DNA of 32,798 nucleotides, from positions 1 through 32,798 of the forward strand of contig JAGPVT010000174.1 of NCBI GenBank assembly GCA_018066865.1. The letters run 5' to 3'. Of the stretch, positions 1 through 7,651 are shown piece after piece. The notes under the pieces were generated by a model, which worked only from the letters and a program-made list of their open reading frames with translations, was not told the DNA's origin and did no database searches. A program made the position numbers and the translations under genes. Source of the stretch: Marinobacter sp. (lineage in GTDB: Bacteria > Pseudomonadota > Gammaproteobacteria > Pseudomonadales > Oleiphilaceae). Within the stretch, counting starts at the first letter, position 1, and the number at the start of each line of letters is the position of its first letter.

Positions 1-915
1 AGCCGCATCCGTACCCTGCTTGGGGTTCAGCCATTCGTCTGACAGTTTGGAAACTTCGGCGTAATCCGGAGTAATAGCAACGGTCTTGGTGCCTTTATAG
101 CGCACTTCGGTAAAGAAGTGGGCGTCCGGAGTACGGGTTTGTGGAACGTTGGAGCCCCAGGCAATGATATAGCCCGAGTTGTACCAATCCGCAGATTCAG
201 GAACGTCGGTTTGCTCACCCCAGACTTGCGGTGACGCCGGCGGCAAATCGCAATACCAATCGTAAAAACTCAGGCAAACGCCGCCGATCAGTGAGAGATA
301 GCGGCTGCCAGAGGCGTAAGAAATCATGGACATTGCAGGGATTGGCGAGAAACCAATGATGCGATCCGGGCCGTGCTTTTTGGCGGTATAAACGTTAGCC
401 GCACCAATCAGCTCGTTGACTTCGTTCCAGTCTGAACGCACAAAACCGCCCATACCACGGCGGGGTTTGTACTCTGCAGTTTTCTTCGGGTCTTCCACAA
501 TGGAAGCCCAGGCATCTACCGGATCATTGAACTGAATGCGGGCGGCGCGCCAAAGCTGCATGAGATGCTTACGCATTAGCGGGTATTTCAGGCGGTTGGC
601 GCTGTACATGTACCAGGAATAGCTGGCGCCTCGAGGGCAGCCACGGGGTTCATGGTTAGGCAGATCCGGGCGAGTACGGGGGTAGTCGGTTTGCTGGGTT
701 TCCCAGGTGACCAGGCCATTCTTGACGTAGATCTTCCAGCTGCAGGAACCTGTGCAGTTCACGCCGTGGGTGGAACGCACGATTTTATCGTGCTGCCAAC
801 GCTGGCGGTAGCTGTCTTCCCAGTCACGATTCACATCGTGGGTTTCGCCGTGGCCGTTCGCGAACGATTCGCGCTTTTTGCTGAAGTAGCTCAGCTTGTC
901 GATCAAATGACTCAT
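1..915 (-). CDS. narG: Respiratory nitrate reductase alpha subunit, N-terminal 305 residues (cut by window edge)
   Basis: Catalytic molybdenum subunit of the membrane-bound nitrate reductase NarGHI, which reduces nitrate to nitrite at the cytoplasmic face using quinol electrons. The frame is open from the ATG at 915 to base 1. The FS0 iron-sulfur ligands are visible as H50, C54, C58 and C93, the same positions as in E. coli NarG. The molybdenum-ligand aspartate lies in the motif [13 protein letters not shown] (D223). A strong ribosome site (GGAGAGAGAGACC) directly precedes the ATG. The NarK-family gene lies upstream on the same strand, 131 bases away, so the two may be co-transcribed. narHJI should follow beyond the left edge. 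Identity is very secure; only the first quarter of the protein is in view. Confidence 0.98.
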   Translation of the reverse strand, partial: MSHLIDKLSYFSKKRESFANGHGETHDVNRDWEDSYRQRWQHDKIVRSTHGVNCTGSCSWKIYVKNGLVTWETQQTDYPRTRPDLPNHEPRGCPRGASYSWYMYSANRLKYPLMRKHLMQLWRAARIQFNDPVDAWASIVEDPKKTAEYKPRRGMGGFVRSDWNEVNELIGAANVYTAKKHGPDRIIGFSPIPAMSMISYASGSRYLSLIGGVCLSFYDWYCDLPPASPQVWGEQTDVPESADWYNSGYIIAWGSNVPQTRTPDAHFFTEVRYKGTKTVAITPDYAEVSKLSDEWLNPKQGTDAA

Positions 916-1018
916 GGTCTCTCTCTCCATCAACCCGTCTGCAGGATCGCTTTTCCCGAATTGAGACCATTGTGTGGGAGAACAACCCTGAAATCTGCGT
1001 GGTTACTACCACATAACC

Positions 1019-1047
1019 GGCTTCTACCACCGAGGGGGTAGAGAGCC
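1019..1047 (-). terminator. Inverted repeat in the narK-narG gap
   Basis: GGCTTCTACC and GGTAGAGAGCC form an imperfect inverted repeat that begins right at the narK stop codon. There is no T-tract on the minus strand. It could be a partial terminator, an mRNA-processing hairpin, or a protein-binding dyad with NarL-like TACC cores. The evidence does not separate these. Confidence 0.35.
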
Positions 1048-2327
1048 TATATCCCCGGCTGGAGAAGAGTCTGGCGCTCGTGGCTGCGGCTGAAGCGGCC
1101 AAACATGAACTGGCAGATACAAAGCAGAAGAAACAGAATCATGAACACAGCACTGCGGACACCCAGCCAGTGATTCACAGCGCCGAAGATAACCGGCAAC
1201 AGGAAAGCCACAGAACAGGCGCTGACCAGCAGCAGCCCGGCAACAAACGCCGCATTCTGGCGGCTCTCAATAATCACCATTCTCTGCAGGCTACCCATGG
1301 CACACCCAAGCGCCATTCCGAGTACCACCACGAAGATACTTTCAACGTTCATAGGCAACGCGAATTCGACCTTGATGGTTGTTTCCACGCCTCGAATAAA
1401 CAACGTCATGGGCGGGTACGACAGCACCACCAGGGCCACCAGGCCGACAGAGAGCGACCGGCCGATGACCCTGGGGCTGCCATAACGATCAGATAAACCC
1501 CCTCCCAGAATCTGCGCCAAAGCGCCAGGGATAATGAACCACTGCGCAAGCCTGGCGCCGGATTGCACCTGCAGTTCGAACTGCGAGGAAAGATAATCCG
1601 GAAGCCACAGCGCGAGGGCAAAAAAACTTCCTGCAATCACACCGAAGTAGGCACCCAGTTGCCATATGCCCTGACGCCTGAAACCCGCAAACATTACTTT
1701 GACTGAGGTTTCGGTTTCGGTTTCGGTTTCGGGATCCGCAATGGCATCTTCCGGATCCGTGAGTAGCAACAGAAGTGCAAGCACAAGCAGGAGCACAATC
1801 AGGTAGGCAAGCGGAACGCCTTGCCAGGAGAAGGCTTCATGAAACAGCGGAACAAGATAGTAGGTAAACCCGGCGCCAGTAACGCCTGCGCCAAACACAC
1901 CAAGCACAAGACCAAGCCGCTGGTGCTGGCAGTTACTGGTCACAAACTGCATTCCAGCGCTGTAAAACCCACCGGCTAACCCGAGGCCACCTGCCGCCAG
2001 AAGATAGCCGGTGAAAGTATCTGTCGTCAGCAAAATCACCATGCAGACGGCAAGTCCGGCAAGGCAAACAAGCATAATGCGCCGGGCACCAAATTTCCGG
2101 GCGGCGAGCCCGGCTGGCACGGCCAACAGGGCGCTGACAGCCATGGGCATGGCGAGCAGCAAACCGAACTGCAGATTGCTGAGACTGAGCTCGGTGCGAA
2201 GGTGTATTCCGGCCACAGCAAAAAGCGTCCAGCTGCCGGCTGCGATAATAAATCCTGTTACAGCAAGCGGCAGAACCACAGCAAGCGATGCCAGTCGCTC
2301 ATCCTCCTGATCCGCTTCTGACTTCAT
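1047..2327 (-). CDS. narK: NarK-family nitrate/nitrite MFS transporter
   Basis: A 426-residue major facilitator protein with about 12 hydrophobic segments, split by a charged cytoplasmic loop near residues 200-215. It is expected to import nitrate and/or export nitrite. The TM5-like segment (GLVLGVFGAGVTGAG) resembles the NarK nitrate signature, but the usual Asn after GAG is Val here, so this is a divergent member. It sits directly upstream of narG on the same strand and is divergent from narXL. The loop holds four Glu-Thr repeats encoded by a hexanucleotide microsatellite. The start is ATG at 2327 with a modest AAAGG ribosome site about 11 bases upstream. The family is fairly sure from sequence and context; the substrate and direction of transport are inferred. 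Confidence 0.8.
   Translation of the reverse strand: MKSEADQEDERLASLAVVLPLAVTGFIIAAGSWTLFAVAGIHLRTELSLSNLQFGLLLAMPMAVSALLAVPAGLAARKFGARRIMLVCLAGLAVCMVILLTTDTFTGYLLAAGGLGLAGGFYSAGMQFVTSNCQHQRLGLVLGVFGAGVTGAGFTYYLVPLFHEAFSWQGVPLAYLIVLLLVLALLLLLTDPEDAIADPETETETETSVKVMFAGFRRQGIWQLGAYFGVIAGSFFALALWLPDYLSSQFELQVQSGARLAQWFIIPGALAQILGGGLSDRYGSPRVIGRSLSVGLVALVVLSYPPMTLFIRGVETTIKVEFALPMNVESIFVVVLGMALGCAMGSLQRMVIIESRQNAAFVAGLLLVSACSVAFLLPVIFGAVNHWLGVRSAVFMILFLLLCICQFMFGRFSRSHERQTLLQPGI
1707..1730 (+). repeat. Hexanucleotide microsatellite (GGTTTC)4 inside narK
   Basis: Four perfect tandem copies of GGTTTC on the plus strand encode Glu-Thr repeats in the central loop of the NarK-family protein. Because the unit is 6 bp, slippage would change loop length without breaking the frame. 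Confidence 0.95.
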
Positions 2328-2410
2328 CCGTTAATGCCTTTGTGGTCCGTTTTAACACCAATTTTCAGTGTCAGCTTTTGCCCTGTCGCAGGTCAAAGAC
2401 TATGATGGGA

Positions 2411-2427
2411 TACCAACCATTGGGGTA
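2411..2427. promoter_or_regulatory. Possible NarL-like heptamer pair (non-canonical spacing)
   Basis: TACCAAC and TGGGGTA face each other with 3 bases between them, in the narK-narX promoter region. The heptamers are only partial matches to TACYYMT, and the spacing is 3 rather than 2. Weak candidate NarL site. Confidence 0.3.
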
Positions 2428-2428
2428 A

Positions 2429-2442
2429 TTGACTATCCTCAA
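2429..2442. promoter_or_regulatory. FNR/ANR-type box between narK and narX
   Basis: TTGAC-TATC-CTCAA matches the FNR consensus TTGAT-N4-ATCAA at 8 of 10 positions. For narK (minus strand) the box centre is about 31 bp from a possible minus-10 (CATAGT at 2404-2399), close to class II spacing. It lies upstream of the ATG chosen for narX, which argues against the longer GTG-started frame for NarX. Confidence 0.6.
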
Positions 2443-2481
2443 GGAGGTATTCGAATCCGGCGACTGCAAAGACGAGATGCA

Positions 2482-4341
2482 ATGAAATCCAGAAGCCCCC
2501 TTGTTAACAGGATTGCTATCGTAGTTTGTGCCGTTGTGCTGACATCCCTTGTCAGCATGGCTACGACCCTTGCGGTTTCGAAAAGCATTGAAGGGAACGC
2601 CACTGCCATTAATCTGGCGGGCGCCCTGCGTATGGGCGCGTTCCGATTGCTGGCTCATGCTGCAGGCCCGAGGGACAACAATACTCCAGGGGGCAATACC
2701 AGCAGCCTGGCAGACGACTATGAAGCCAGCCTGACGGACAGCTTGATTACCCGGGCAATTCCCGGTTCAGCCGATCACGCGCTGGCAAACCAGTACCGCG
2801 CCATCACAGCCTATTGGGAGCAGACCCTGCGCCCCGGCCTGGAGAATCATCCACAGGGTGCGCCCGTCAGCGCCAACATGCTTGCGGCCACAGAAAACTA
2901 CGTAAACTCGGTAAACCAGCTCGTCAGCATGCTCGAACGGCGAACTGAAGCACGAATCGGCCTGCTGCACCTTATCCAGATCATCAGCCTGGCTTTCTCC
3001 ATACTGATCATCATTGCCCTGTTCGTTGATCTGAGAAACCGGGTCCTCAAGCCGCTGCGTAAACTGGTCAGTATTGCCATAGCCGTTGGCGAACAGGATT
3101 TTTCACGTAAGGCGAACCTGCAGGGAAGTGACGAACTGGCACAGCTGGGCAGCGCGTTTGACCAGATGAGCAGCGAACTGGCACTCACCTACAACGAGCT
3201 TGAAGAGCGCGCTCGCAGCAAAACCGAGGAGTTGGAAGAGAGCCACGCGGCCCTTCAATTGCTCCACGCTTCCAGCCGCAACCTGTTTGCCAATCATGAC
3301 TTGTGTGATGGTGCAGTCCCAATGTTGCAGGAGCTGGAACAGCTCCTGGGCATTGGACCAATTCGGCTTTACCTTCACGATAAAGAATCAGCAGAACCCG
3401 TGCAGGCGGTTACAACGGCCTCGACAGAGCGTCCCTTCTACTGCCGTGACCACCACTGCAACGCTTGCCTGGTAACACCTGAAGTCTACGACGAGTTGCC
3501 CATAGAAGAGCACGACGGGCGAAGGCTACTGCTGCCCATTCGGACCCCAAGCGGGCTCCTTGGCACTCTTGAGGTGTGGTACCCTGCCGACAAAGGACTT
3601 TCAAAAACAGCTCGCCGTCTGCTGGAGACGCTCAGCGACCAATTGGCTACTGCTATTTTCCTCGAACGGCAGATTACCGAACAGCAACAGCTTACGCTGG
3701 CCGAAGAGCGCACGGTGATCGCCCGGGAACTGCACGACTCCCTGGCCCAGTCACTTTCTTACCTGAAAATGCAGGTAGCCCGTATGCGTCGGCTGAACAT
3801 TGAGGGTGATCAGAAAATTTCTTATGACGCGATACTGGAAGAACTGAGCACGGGATTGAACAGCGCCTACCGCCAACTCCGGGAGTTGCTGGCGACTTTC
3901 AGGCTGAAACTGGATACGCCAGACCTGGCTACGGCGCTGCGCAAAACCATCGAGGAATTTTCCGAACGGCTGGGTAAATCCGTGGGGCTTAAGTACAACA
4001 TGCCGCCCCAGGCACTCTCGCCCAACGAGGAGATTCACACGCTTCAGATCATAAGGGAAGGCCTTGCCAACGCAGTCAAACATGCCGATGCTACCGAAAT
4101 TTTTGTAGAGATAGTATTTGACTCCCCCCAAGTAAAGGCAAAAATACGGGATAATGGCAAAGGCCTGCCCGAAGGTGGCCAACCGGTCAATCATTACGGG
4201 CTGATTATCATGCAAGACCGCGCACGCACATTGGGCGGCCAGCTTACCGTACAAAATCATGCGGAAGGCGGCGTTGAAGTTGTTCTGACGTTCGTCCCCA
4301 AGAGCCGGCACCTGATTCCAACCGAAACATCGAGCACGTAG
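2482..4341 (+). CDS. narX: Nitrate/nitrite sensor histidine kinase
   Basis: A 619-residue membrane sensor kinase that phosphorylates NarL in response to nitrate or nitrite. Visible in order: TM1 (about 11-33); a periplasmic P-box for ligand binding (about 39-57, with [15 protein letters not shown]); TM2 (about 161-184); HAMP; a GAF-like central module with a cysteine group (C321, C326, C329); a HisKA_3 dimerization box with phospho-acceptor H418 ([12 protein letters not shown]); and an HATPase domain with N530 and the DNGKG box at D557. The frame is open back to a GTG at 2368, but that extension covers the FNR-like box and lacks family similarity, so I chose the ATG at 2482. A strong AAGGAGGT lies 34 bases before this ATG with no ATG, GTG or TTG in range. 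narL follows after 19 bases. Confidence 0.95.
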   Translation: MKSRSPLVNRIAIVVCAVVLTSLVSMATTLAVSKSIEGNATAINLAGALRMGAFRLLAHAAGPRDNNTPGGNTSSLADDYEASLTDSLITRAIPGSADHALANQYRAITAYWEQTLRPGLENHPQGAPVSANMLAATENYVNSVNQLVSMLERRTEARIGLLHLIQIISLAFSILIIIALFVDLRNRVLKPLRKLVSIAIAVGEQDFSRKANLQGSDELAQLGSAFDQMSSELALTYNELEERARSKTEELEESHAALQLLHASSRNLFANHDLCDGAVPMLQELEQLLGIGPIRLYLHDKESAEPVQAVTTASTERPFYCRDHHCNACLVTPEVYDELPIEEHDGRRLLLPIRTPSGLLGTLEVWYPADKGLSKTARRLLETLSDQLATAIFLERQITEQQQLTLAEERTVIARELHDSLAQSLSYLKMQVARMRRLNIEGDQKISYDAILEELSTGLNSAYRQLRELLATFRLKLDTPDLATALRKTIEEFSERLGKSVGLKYNMPPQALSPNEEIHTLQIIREGLANAVKHADATEIFVEIVFDSPQVKAKIRDNGKGLPEGGQPVNHYGLIIMQDRARTLGGQLTVQNHAEGGVEVVLTFVPKSRHLIPTETSST

Positions 4342-4360
4342 ACAAAGGAAGCGAAGTACC

Positions 4361-5032
4361 ATGCCTGATAAACCGTCTGATACACCTGCAAGCATATTGC
4401 TGATCGACGACCACCCTCTGCTGCGTCAAGGTATCAAACAACTCGTCGAGATGGAGAGTGACATGGTTGTGGCTGGCGAAGCCAGTAACGCGACAGACGG
4501 AATTCAGCTGGCGACAGAGCTTGAACCAGACCTCATCCTGATGGATCTCAATATGCCGGAAGTCAGCGGCATTGATGCCCTGAAAAAACTGCGGGAACTG
4601 AACGTAAGCTCACGTATCGTGATGTTCACTGTTTCTGACCAGGAAGACGACGTAGTCGCCGCTCTGCGCGCCGGCGCCGACGGCTATCTGCTGAAAGATA
4701 TGGAACCGGAAGACATGATCGCCCAGCTACACCAGGCAGCGGTGGGCAAGATGGTTATCAGTGAACGGCTGACCACGTTACTTGCAGAGGCGCTGCGTTC
4801 CAACAAGCCGCAGCAGACATCACGACCGGATTTCGACAGCCTGACACCGCGGGAAAAAGACATCCTCCGGCTTATCGCAGAAGGCCTTTCCAACAAAATG
4901 ATCGGTCGCAAGCTGGATATCAGCGACGGCACGGTAAAAGTGCACGTAAAACACCTGCTTAAAAAGCTCAGCCTGCGCTCCCGTGTAGAAGTCGCCGTGT
5001 GGGCGGTGGAAGAAGGTCTGCACAAGGGCTGA
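4361..5032 (+). CDS. narL: Nitrate/nitrite response regulator NarL
   Basis: A 223-residue NarL/FixJ response regulator. The receiver domain has acidic residues D16/D17, phospho-acceptor D62 in LMDLNMP, T90 and K112. The C-terminal LuxR-type helix-turn-helix starts near residue 150 ([25 protein letters not shown]). It is 19 bases behind narX, so the pair is co-transcribed. It should bind TACYYMT heptamers, of which two good 7-2-7 pairs occur in this window (11185-11200 and 32038-32053). Its targets probably include the NIT chemoreceptor region and nirS; that is inferred from the sites. Confidence 0.95.
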   Translation: MPDKPSDTPASILLIDDHPLLRQGIKQLVEMESDMVVAGEASNATDGIQLATELEPDLILMDLNMPEVSGIDALKKLRELNVSSRIVMFTVSDQEDDVVAALRAGADGYLLKDMEPEDMIAQLHQAAVGKMVISERLTTLLAEALRSNKPQQTSRPDFDSLTPREKDILRLIAEGLSNKMIGRKLDISDGTVKVHVKHLLKKLSLRSRVEVAVWAVEEGLHKG

Positions 5033-5070
5033 GCTATATCAAATCAAGTACCGCCGGTTTTGATTACTCT

Positions 5071-5092
5071 GGGCAGACCGAATTCACTGCCC
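5071..5092 (+). promoter_or_regulatory. Hairpin just upstream of the ubiT ribosome site
   Basis: GGGCAG (5071-5076) and CTGCCC (5087-5092) form a perfect 6-bp stem with a 10-base loop. The 3' arm touches the CGGAG ribosome site of ubiT at 5092-5096. It could weaken readthrough from narL or modulate ubiT translation. There is no T-tract. Confidence 0.4.
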
Positions 5093-5102
5093 GGAGTTGA
5101 TT

Positions 5103-5597
5103 ATGGCCCTGCCCCTGCCTGCCACTTTCCCACTGCTCACCAATCCCCTGATCACTGATTCTCTTGCGCTGCTTTCTGAGTACTTGCCCTCGCCGTTTCC
5201 TTTACTCGGGGTGATCGACCGCTCCATTCCGATTCCGATAAAACAGCTCGTTGCAGAAGCGCCCCTCAACCGGATCTTTGCTGAGGCCATTGCCGATGGC
5301 GAGTTTGACGATTTTGAGGGCCGCCGTATCCGGCTGGAAGTGAACGGTGGTCATCCCGGCATCACTTTCGGTTTTTGGGCAGGCCGGCTCCGGGTCCTGG
5401 AAGGCTCCGGCGAGGCCACCATTCGAGGTTCCTTATCTGCCTTCAAAACCCTCTCCGCACGCCAACAAGACCCCGACCAGCTCTTTTTCCAGCGACGCCT
5501 GATGATTGAAGGAGATACCGAGCTGGGACTTGCCTTGAAAAATCTTCTGGACAGCCTGGAGTGGGACCTTAATATCCGTCAATTGCTTTTCTTCTGA
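5103..5597 (+). CDS. ubiT: Oxygen-independent ubiquinone biosynthesis accessory protein UbiT (SCP2 domain)
   Basis: A 164-residue SCP2-like lipid-binding protein. In E. coli and Pseudomonas, UbiT works with UbiU and UbiV to make ubiquinone without oxygen, probably binding the hydrophobic intermediates. The C-terminal hallmark RRLMIEGDTELGLALKNLLD is clear. Start: ATG at 5103, 6 bases after GGAG; a TTG at 5097 is too close to the ribosome site. It lies 70 bases after narL in the same direction, so it is probably at least partly co-transcribed with narXL. No convincing FNR box precedes it. Its partners ubiU and ubiV are about 4.5 kb away on the other strand. Identification is strong, helped by the presence of those partners. 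Confidence 0.9.
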   Translation: MALPLPATFPLLTNPLITDSLALLSEYLPSPFPLLGVIDRSIPIPIKQLVAEAPLNRIFAEAIADGEFDDFEGRRIRLEVNGGHPGITFGFWAGRLRVLEGSGEATIRGSLSAFKTLSARQQDPDQLFFQRRLMIEGDTELGLALKNLLDSLEWDLNIRQLLFF

Positions 5598-5645
5598 AGC
5601 CTTATGCTGCCGGCGCCAAATCAAATCCACTGAAAACCTGGTGAC

Positions 5646-6761
5646 TTATGGATTTACCGAATCCGATGTTTGGCCCGCCGAAACAAGCCGGCGCAACCGA
5701 CCCATAACGTCCAGGTTATTTGTCTCCATTGACTCCAGGGCTTTCAATGCATCGTCTGAGCGACCCTCATGGTGAGCACGCACAGCATCTTTGGCATAAA
5801 CATGCACCAGTCGATGGGGCTCTTCAATAGCCCGAAAATTCATCTGGCCCGCATACTGTTGATTGCCGTCACCCTGATAATACCATTGCCCCAAACGGCA
5901 CTCTGCTTCGCCAGGCAGGCTATCTGCTGTCCTACCGGAAAGTCCCGCCAGAATCTGGTACACCGTTAGCTTGATTTCCAGCTCTTCCAGATTGGCCAAT
6001 TCGATTTCAGACAGCAAAGCCGCGTTGCCCAATGCTTCCGAGGACGTACTGGCGAGATCAATCAGTGTAAGCAGCCGGTCTCGTGCCCCTTCTGCCTCTG
6101 TGGCCAGCTTTTCCATTTCCTCGCTGTTGCAACGACTGGTCCCCGCAACGGTTTCTGTTTGCGCCCGAATACGAGCGATTGCGCCTTCAATTTCCTTGGT
6201 GGCCTCCCCCGCGCGAAATGCGAGACTTCGAACCTCTGTTGCCACAACACTGAAACCGCGACCGTGTTCACCGGCACGCGCCGCCTCAATGCTGGCGTTC
6301 AGTGCCAACAACGACGTCTGATCCGAAACGCCATTTATCACGTCTACCAACGTCGTTATGCTGCCGGTTTCCGATTCCAGAGATTCCATTTCCTGTGCCG
6401 AGCTGGCCGCACTTTCCCGGGCGCCCCCCAGCCTTTGCACGAGCGACACCATTCTGTCCCTTACTTGTCCAGATTCATCCCACGTTCTCAGCGCTTCATT
6501 GCGGCGCGAGCCCAGAAGCAGCGAAAGCTCACCAAAAGACCCTTTGAGCTCACTTAAGGAGTTGCCAAACTGGCCAAGCCCCGACATCAATCGTCGACCA
6601 AGTTCCTGCTGAGCCGTCACTTCTTGCAGCGCTCTGGTTTCGGCTTCGAGCCGGGCCTCGATAAGGCGCCTGTCTTCGCTGAGCTTTGCCGCACCCTCCT
6701 TGGCCGCAGACAACTCTTGCTCAAGCACTTCAACCTGTTGTTTGTACCGCCAAAAAAACAT
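5646..6761 (-). CDS. Soluble methyl-accepting chemotaxis protein with C-terminal CZB domain
   Basis: A 371-residue chemoreceptor with no membrane segment. Residues 5-55 form a coiled coil. The signalling hairpin is near 130-200, with the tip sequence [29 protein letters not shown] zinc-binding domain occupies about 250-360. CZB domains bind zinc with one His, one Cys and two His. Here C288 (CRLGQWYY), H316 and H320 are present, but the first His position is Glu (E260 in LEELEIK), so the site is altered. A TATAAT hexamer lies at 6797-6792, about 30 bp upstream of the ATG, and a GGAG ribosome site supports the start. It is likely a cytoplasmic redox or metal sensor feeding the chemotaxis array. 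The ligand is unknown. Confidence 0.85.
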   Translation of the reverse strand: MFFWRYKQQVEVLEQELSAAKEGAAKLSEDRRLIEARLEAETRALQEVTAQQELGRRLMSGLGQFGNSLSELKGSFGELSLLLGSRRNEALRTWDESGQVRDRMVSLVQRLGGARESAASSAQEMESLESETGSITTLVDVINGVSDQTSLLALNASIEAARAGEHGRGFSVVATEVRSLAFRAGEATKEIEGAIARIRAQTETVAGTSRCNSEEMEKLATEAEGARDRLLTLIDLASTSSEALGNAALLSEIELANLEELEIKLTVYQILAGLSGRTADSLPGEAECRLGQWYYQGDGNQQYAGQMNFRAIEEPHRLVHVYAKDAVRAHHEGRSDDALKALESMETNNLDVMGRLRRLVSAGQTSDSVNP

Positions 6762-6870
6762 ACTGCAACTCCATCAGCCAGTTAGATTCATATTATATGC
6801 ATCTTATAAGGCGAGAGGTGTACGGAAATGTAACGATGCTCTACACATAAGATTGCAGCTTTACATCTGA

Positions 6871-6883
6871 TGTCTACTAGACA
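6871..6883. repeat. Perfect 13-bp palindrome upstream of the CZB chemoreceptor
   Basis: TGTCTA-C-TAGACA is a perfect dyad about 110 bp upstream of the chemoreceptor start, in an A/T-rich gap between two minus-strand genes. It may be an operator; no family can be assigned. Confidence 0.35.
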
Positions 6884-6918
6884 GCAAGATTATAACCGCA
6901 CCCCGAAAACGTTAAAAT

Positions 6919-6947
6919 TCGATTCCAACTCCTCCCGAACCAATCGA
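6919..6947 (-). terminator. Possible weak terminator after the P19-like gene
   Basis: On the minus strand, TCGATT and AATCGA can pair across a 17-base loop and are followed by ATTTTAACGTTTT. The stem is short and A/T-rich, so this is tentative. Confidence 0.25.
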
Positions 6948-6960
6948 GGCCATGGTCGGA

Positions 6961-7500
6961 TCAGTAACCGCCTTTCTTGCCGGTACCAGCAAAGGCAAAA
7001 TCCCACTCAACATCAAACGGAATCCACCATTGTCCTACACCAGTTTCTTTATCCTGATGACGATAAAAGCCCTGATAGGGAGGCGGGTTAATGTGATAAA
7101 CCACATGGTATTTACCTGGGCCGTCGAGCTTGATGTTAGCACCGTAGTGCGGGCCATCAGAGGCCATCATGGGCATAAAAGCACCGACTTTTGACCAATC
7201 AGAACCTTCTTTGGTCAGAGCAAAGGCGATCCCCAGGTAAGGAACCCAAGCGTCGGCACCAAAACCGTTATCGTTACCGGGCAGCTCAGCGATATCGGCC
7301 TCAAGGTGGATATCCTTGTTGCCCATACCTGGCAGTTCCGGTGTCATCATGACCGGTTGCAGATACACCGCACCGATTTTCATACCGTGCTTTTCTAAGG
7401 GCTCCCCAATCGTCACCTCACCGGCAACAGCATGGCCGGCAAGTACCATACTGCCAGCCATCATGGCAGTAGCAGCGAGTGCGCGAGTGTTTTTCTTCAT
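6961..7500 (-). CDS. Periplasmic P19/Tp34-family metal (iron) uptake protein
   Basis: A 179-residue protein of the P19/Tp34/FtrA family, periplasmic proteins that bind iron and/or copper and take part in iron acquisition. An N-terminal signal peptide (about 1-26, cut after HAVA) marks export. Candidate metal ligands in the expected conserved blocks are H65 and E67 (DIHLEADIAE), M111, H118 (GPHYG), and H132 or H136 (YHVVYH). The frame extends further upstream, but the ATG at 7500 has GGAGA eight bases before it and starts the signal peptide. It lies 151 bases downstream of a membrane polyferredoxin on the same strand, the arrangement seen in FtrABCD-type systems. No FTR1 permease or cupredoxin is present here. 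The metal specificity is inferred. Confidence 0.85.
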   Translation of the reverse strand: MKKNTRALAATAMMAGSMVLAGHAVAGEVTIGEPLEKHGMKIGAVYLQPVMMTPELPGMGNKDIHLEADIAELPGNDNGFGADAWVPYLGIAFALTKEGSDWSKVGAFMPMMASDGPHYGANIKLDGPGKYHVVYHINPPPYQGFYRHQDKETGVGQWWIPFDVEWDFAFAGTGKKGGY

Positions 7501-7651
7501 ACTCTGTCTCCATTTTATGACGGTTTTATACCTTTTCAATCTGAGGCTTGCCCCAGGCAGGACATAAACATCAGCGACGCCAGATACAACCAGTGCATTC
7601 CGGACAAGCACCACTCCGTTATATTTTCAGCTATTCAGTTGACAACAAATC

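Noticed and set aside
2368..2481. GTG-started N-terminal extension of NarX
   Set aside because: The extension overlaps an FNR-type box and does not look like a NarX N-terminus, whose first transmembrane helix starts shortly after the ATG at 2482.
3751..4395. 214-residue open frame antisense to narX
   Set aside because: It lies within the conserved kinase domain of narX and has no recognisable features.
5061..5075. TTGATTACT sequence before ubiT as an FNR box
   Set aside because: Only the first half-site matches; the total is about 6 of 10, too weak to claim.
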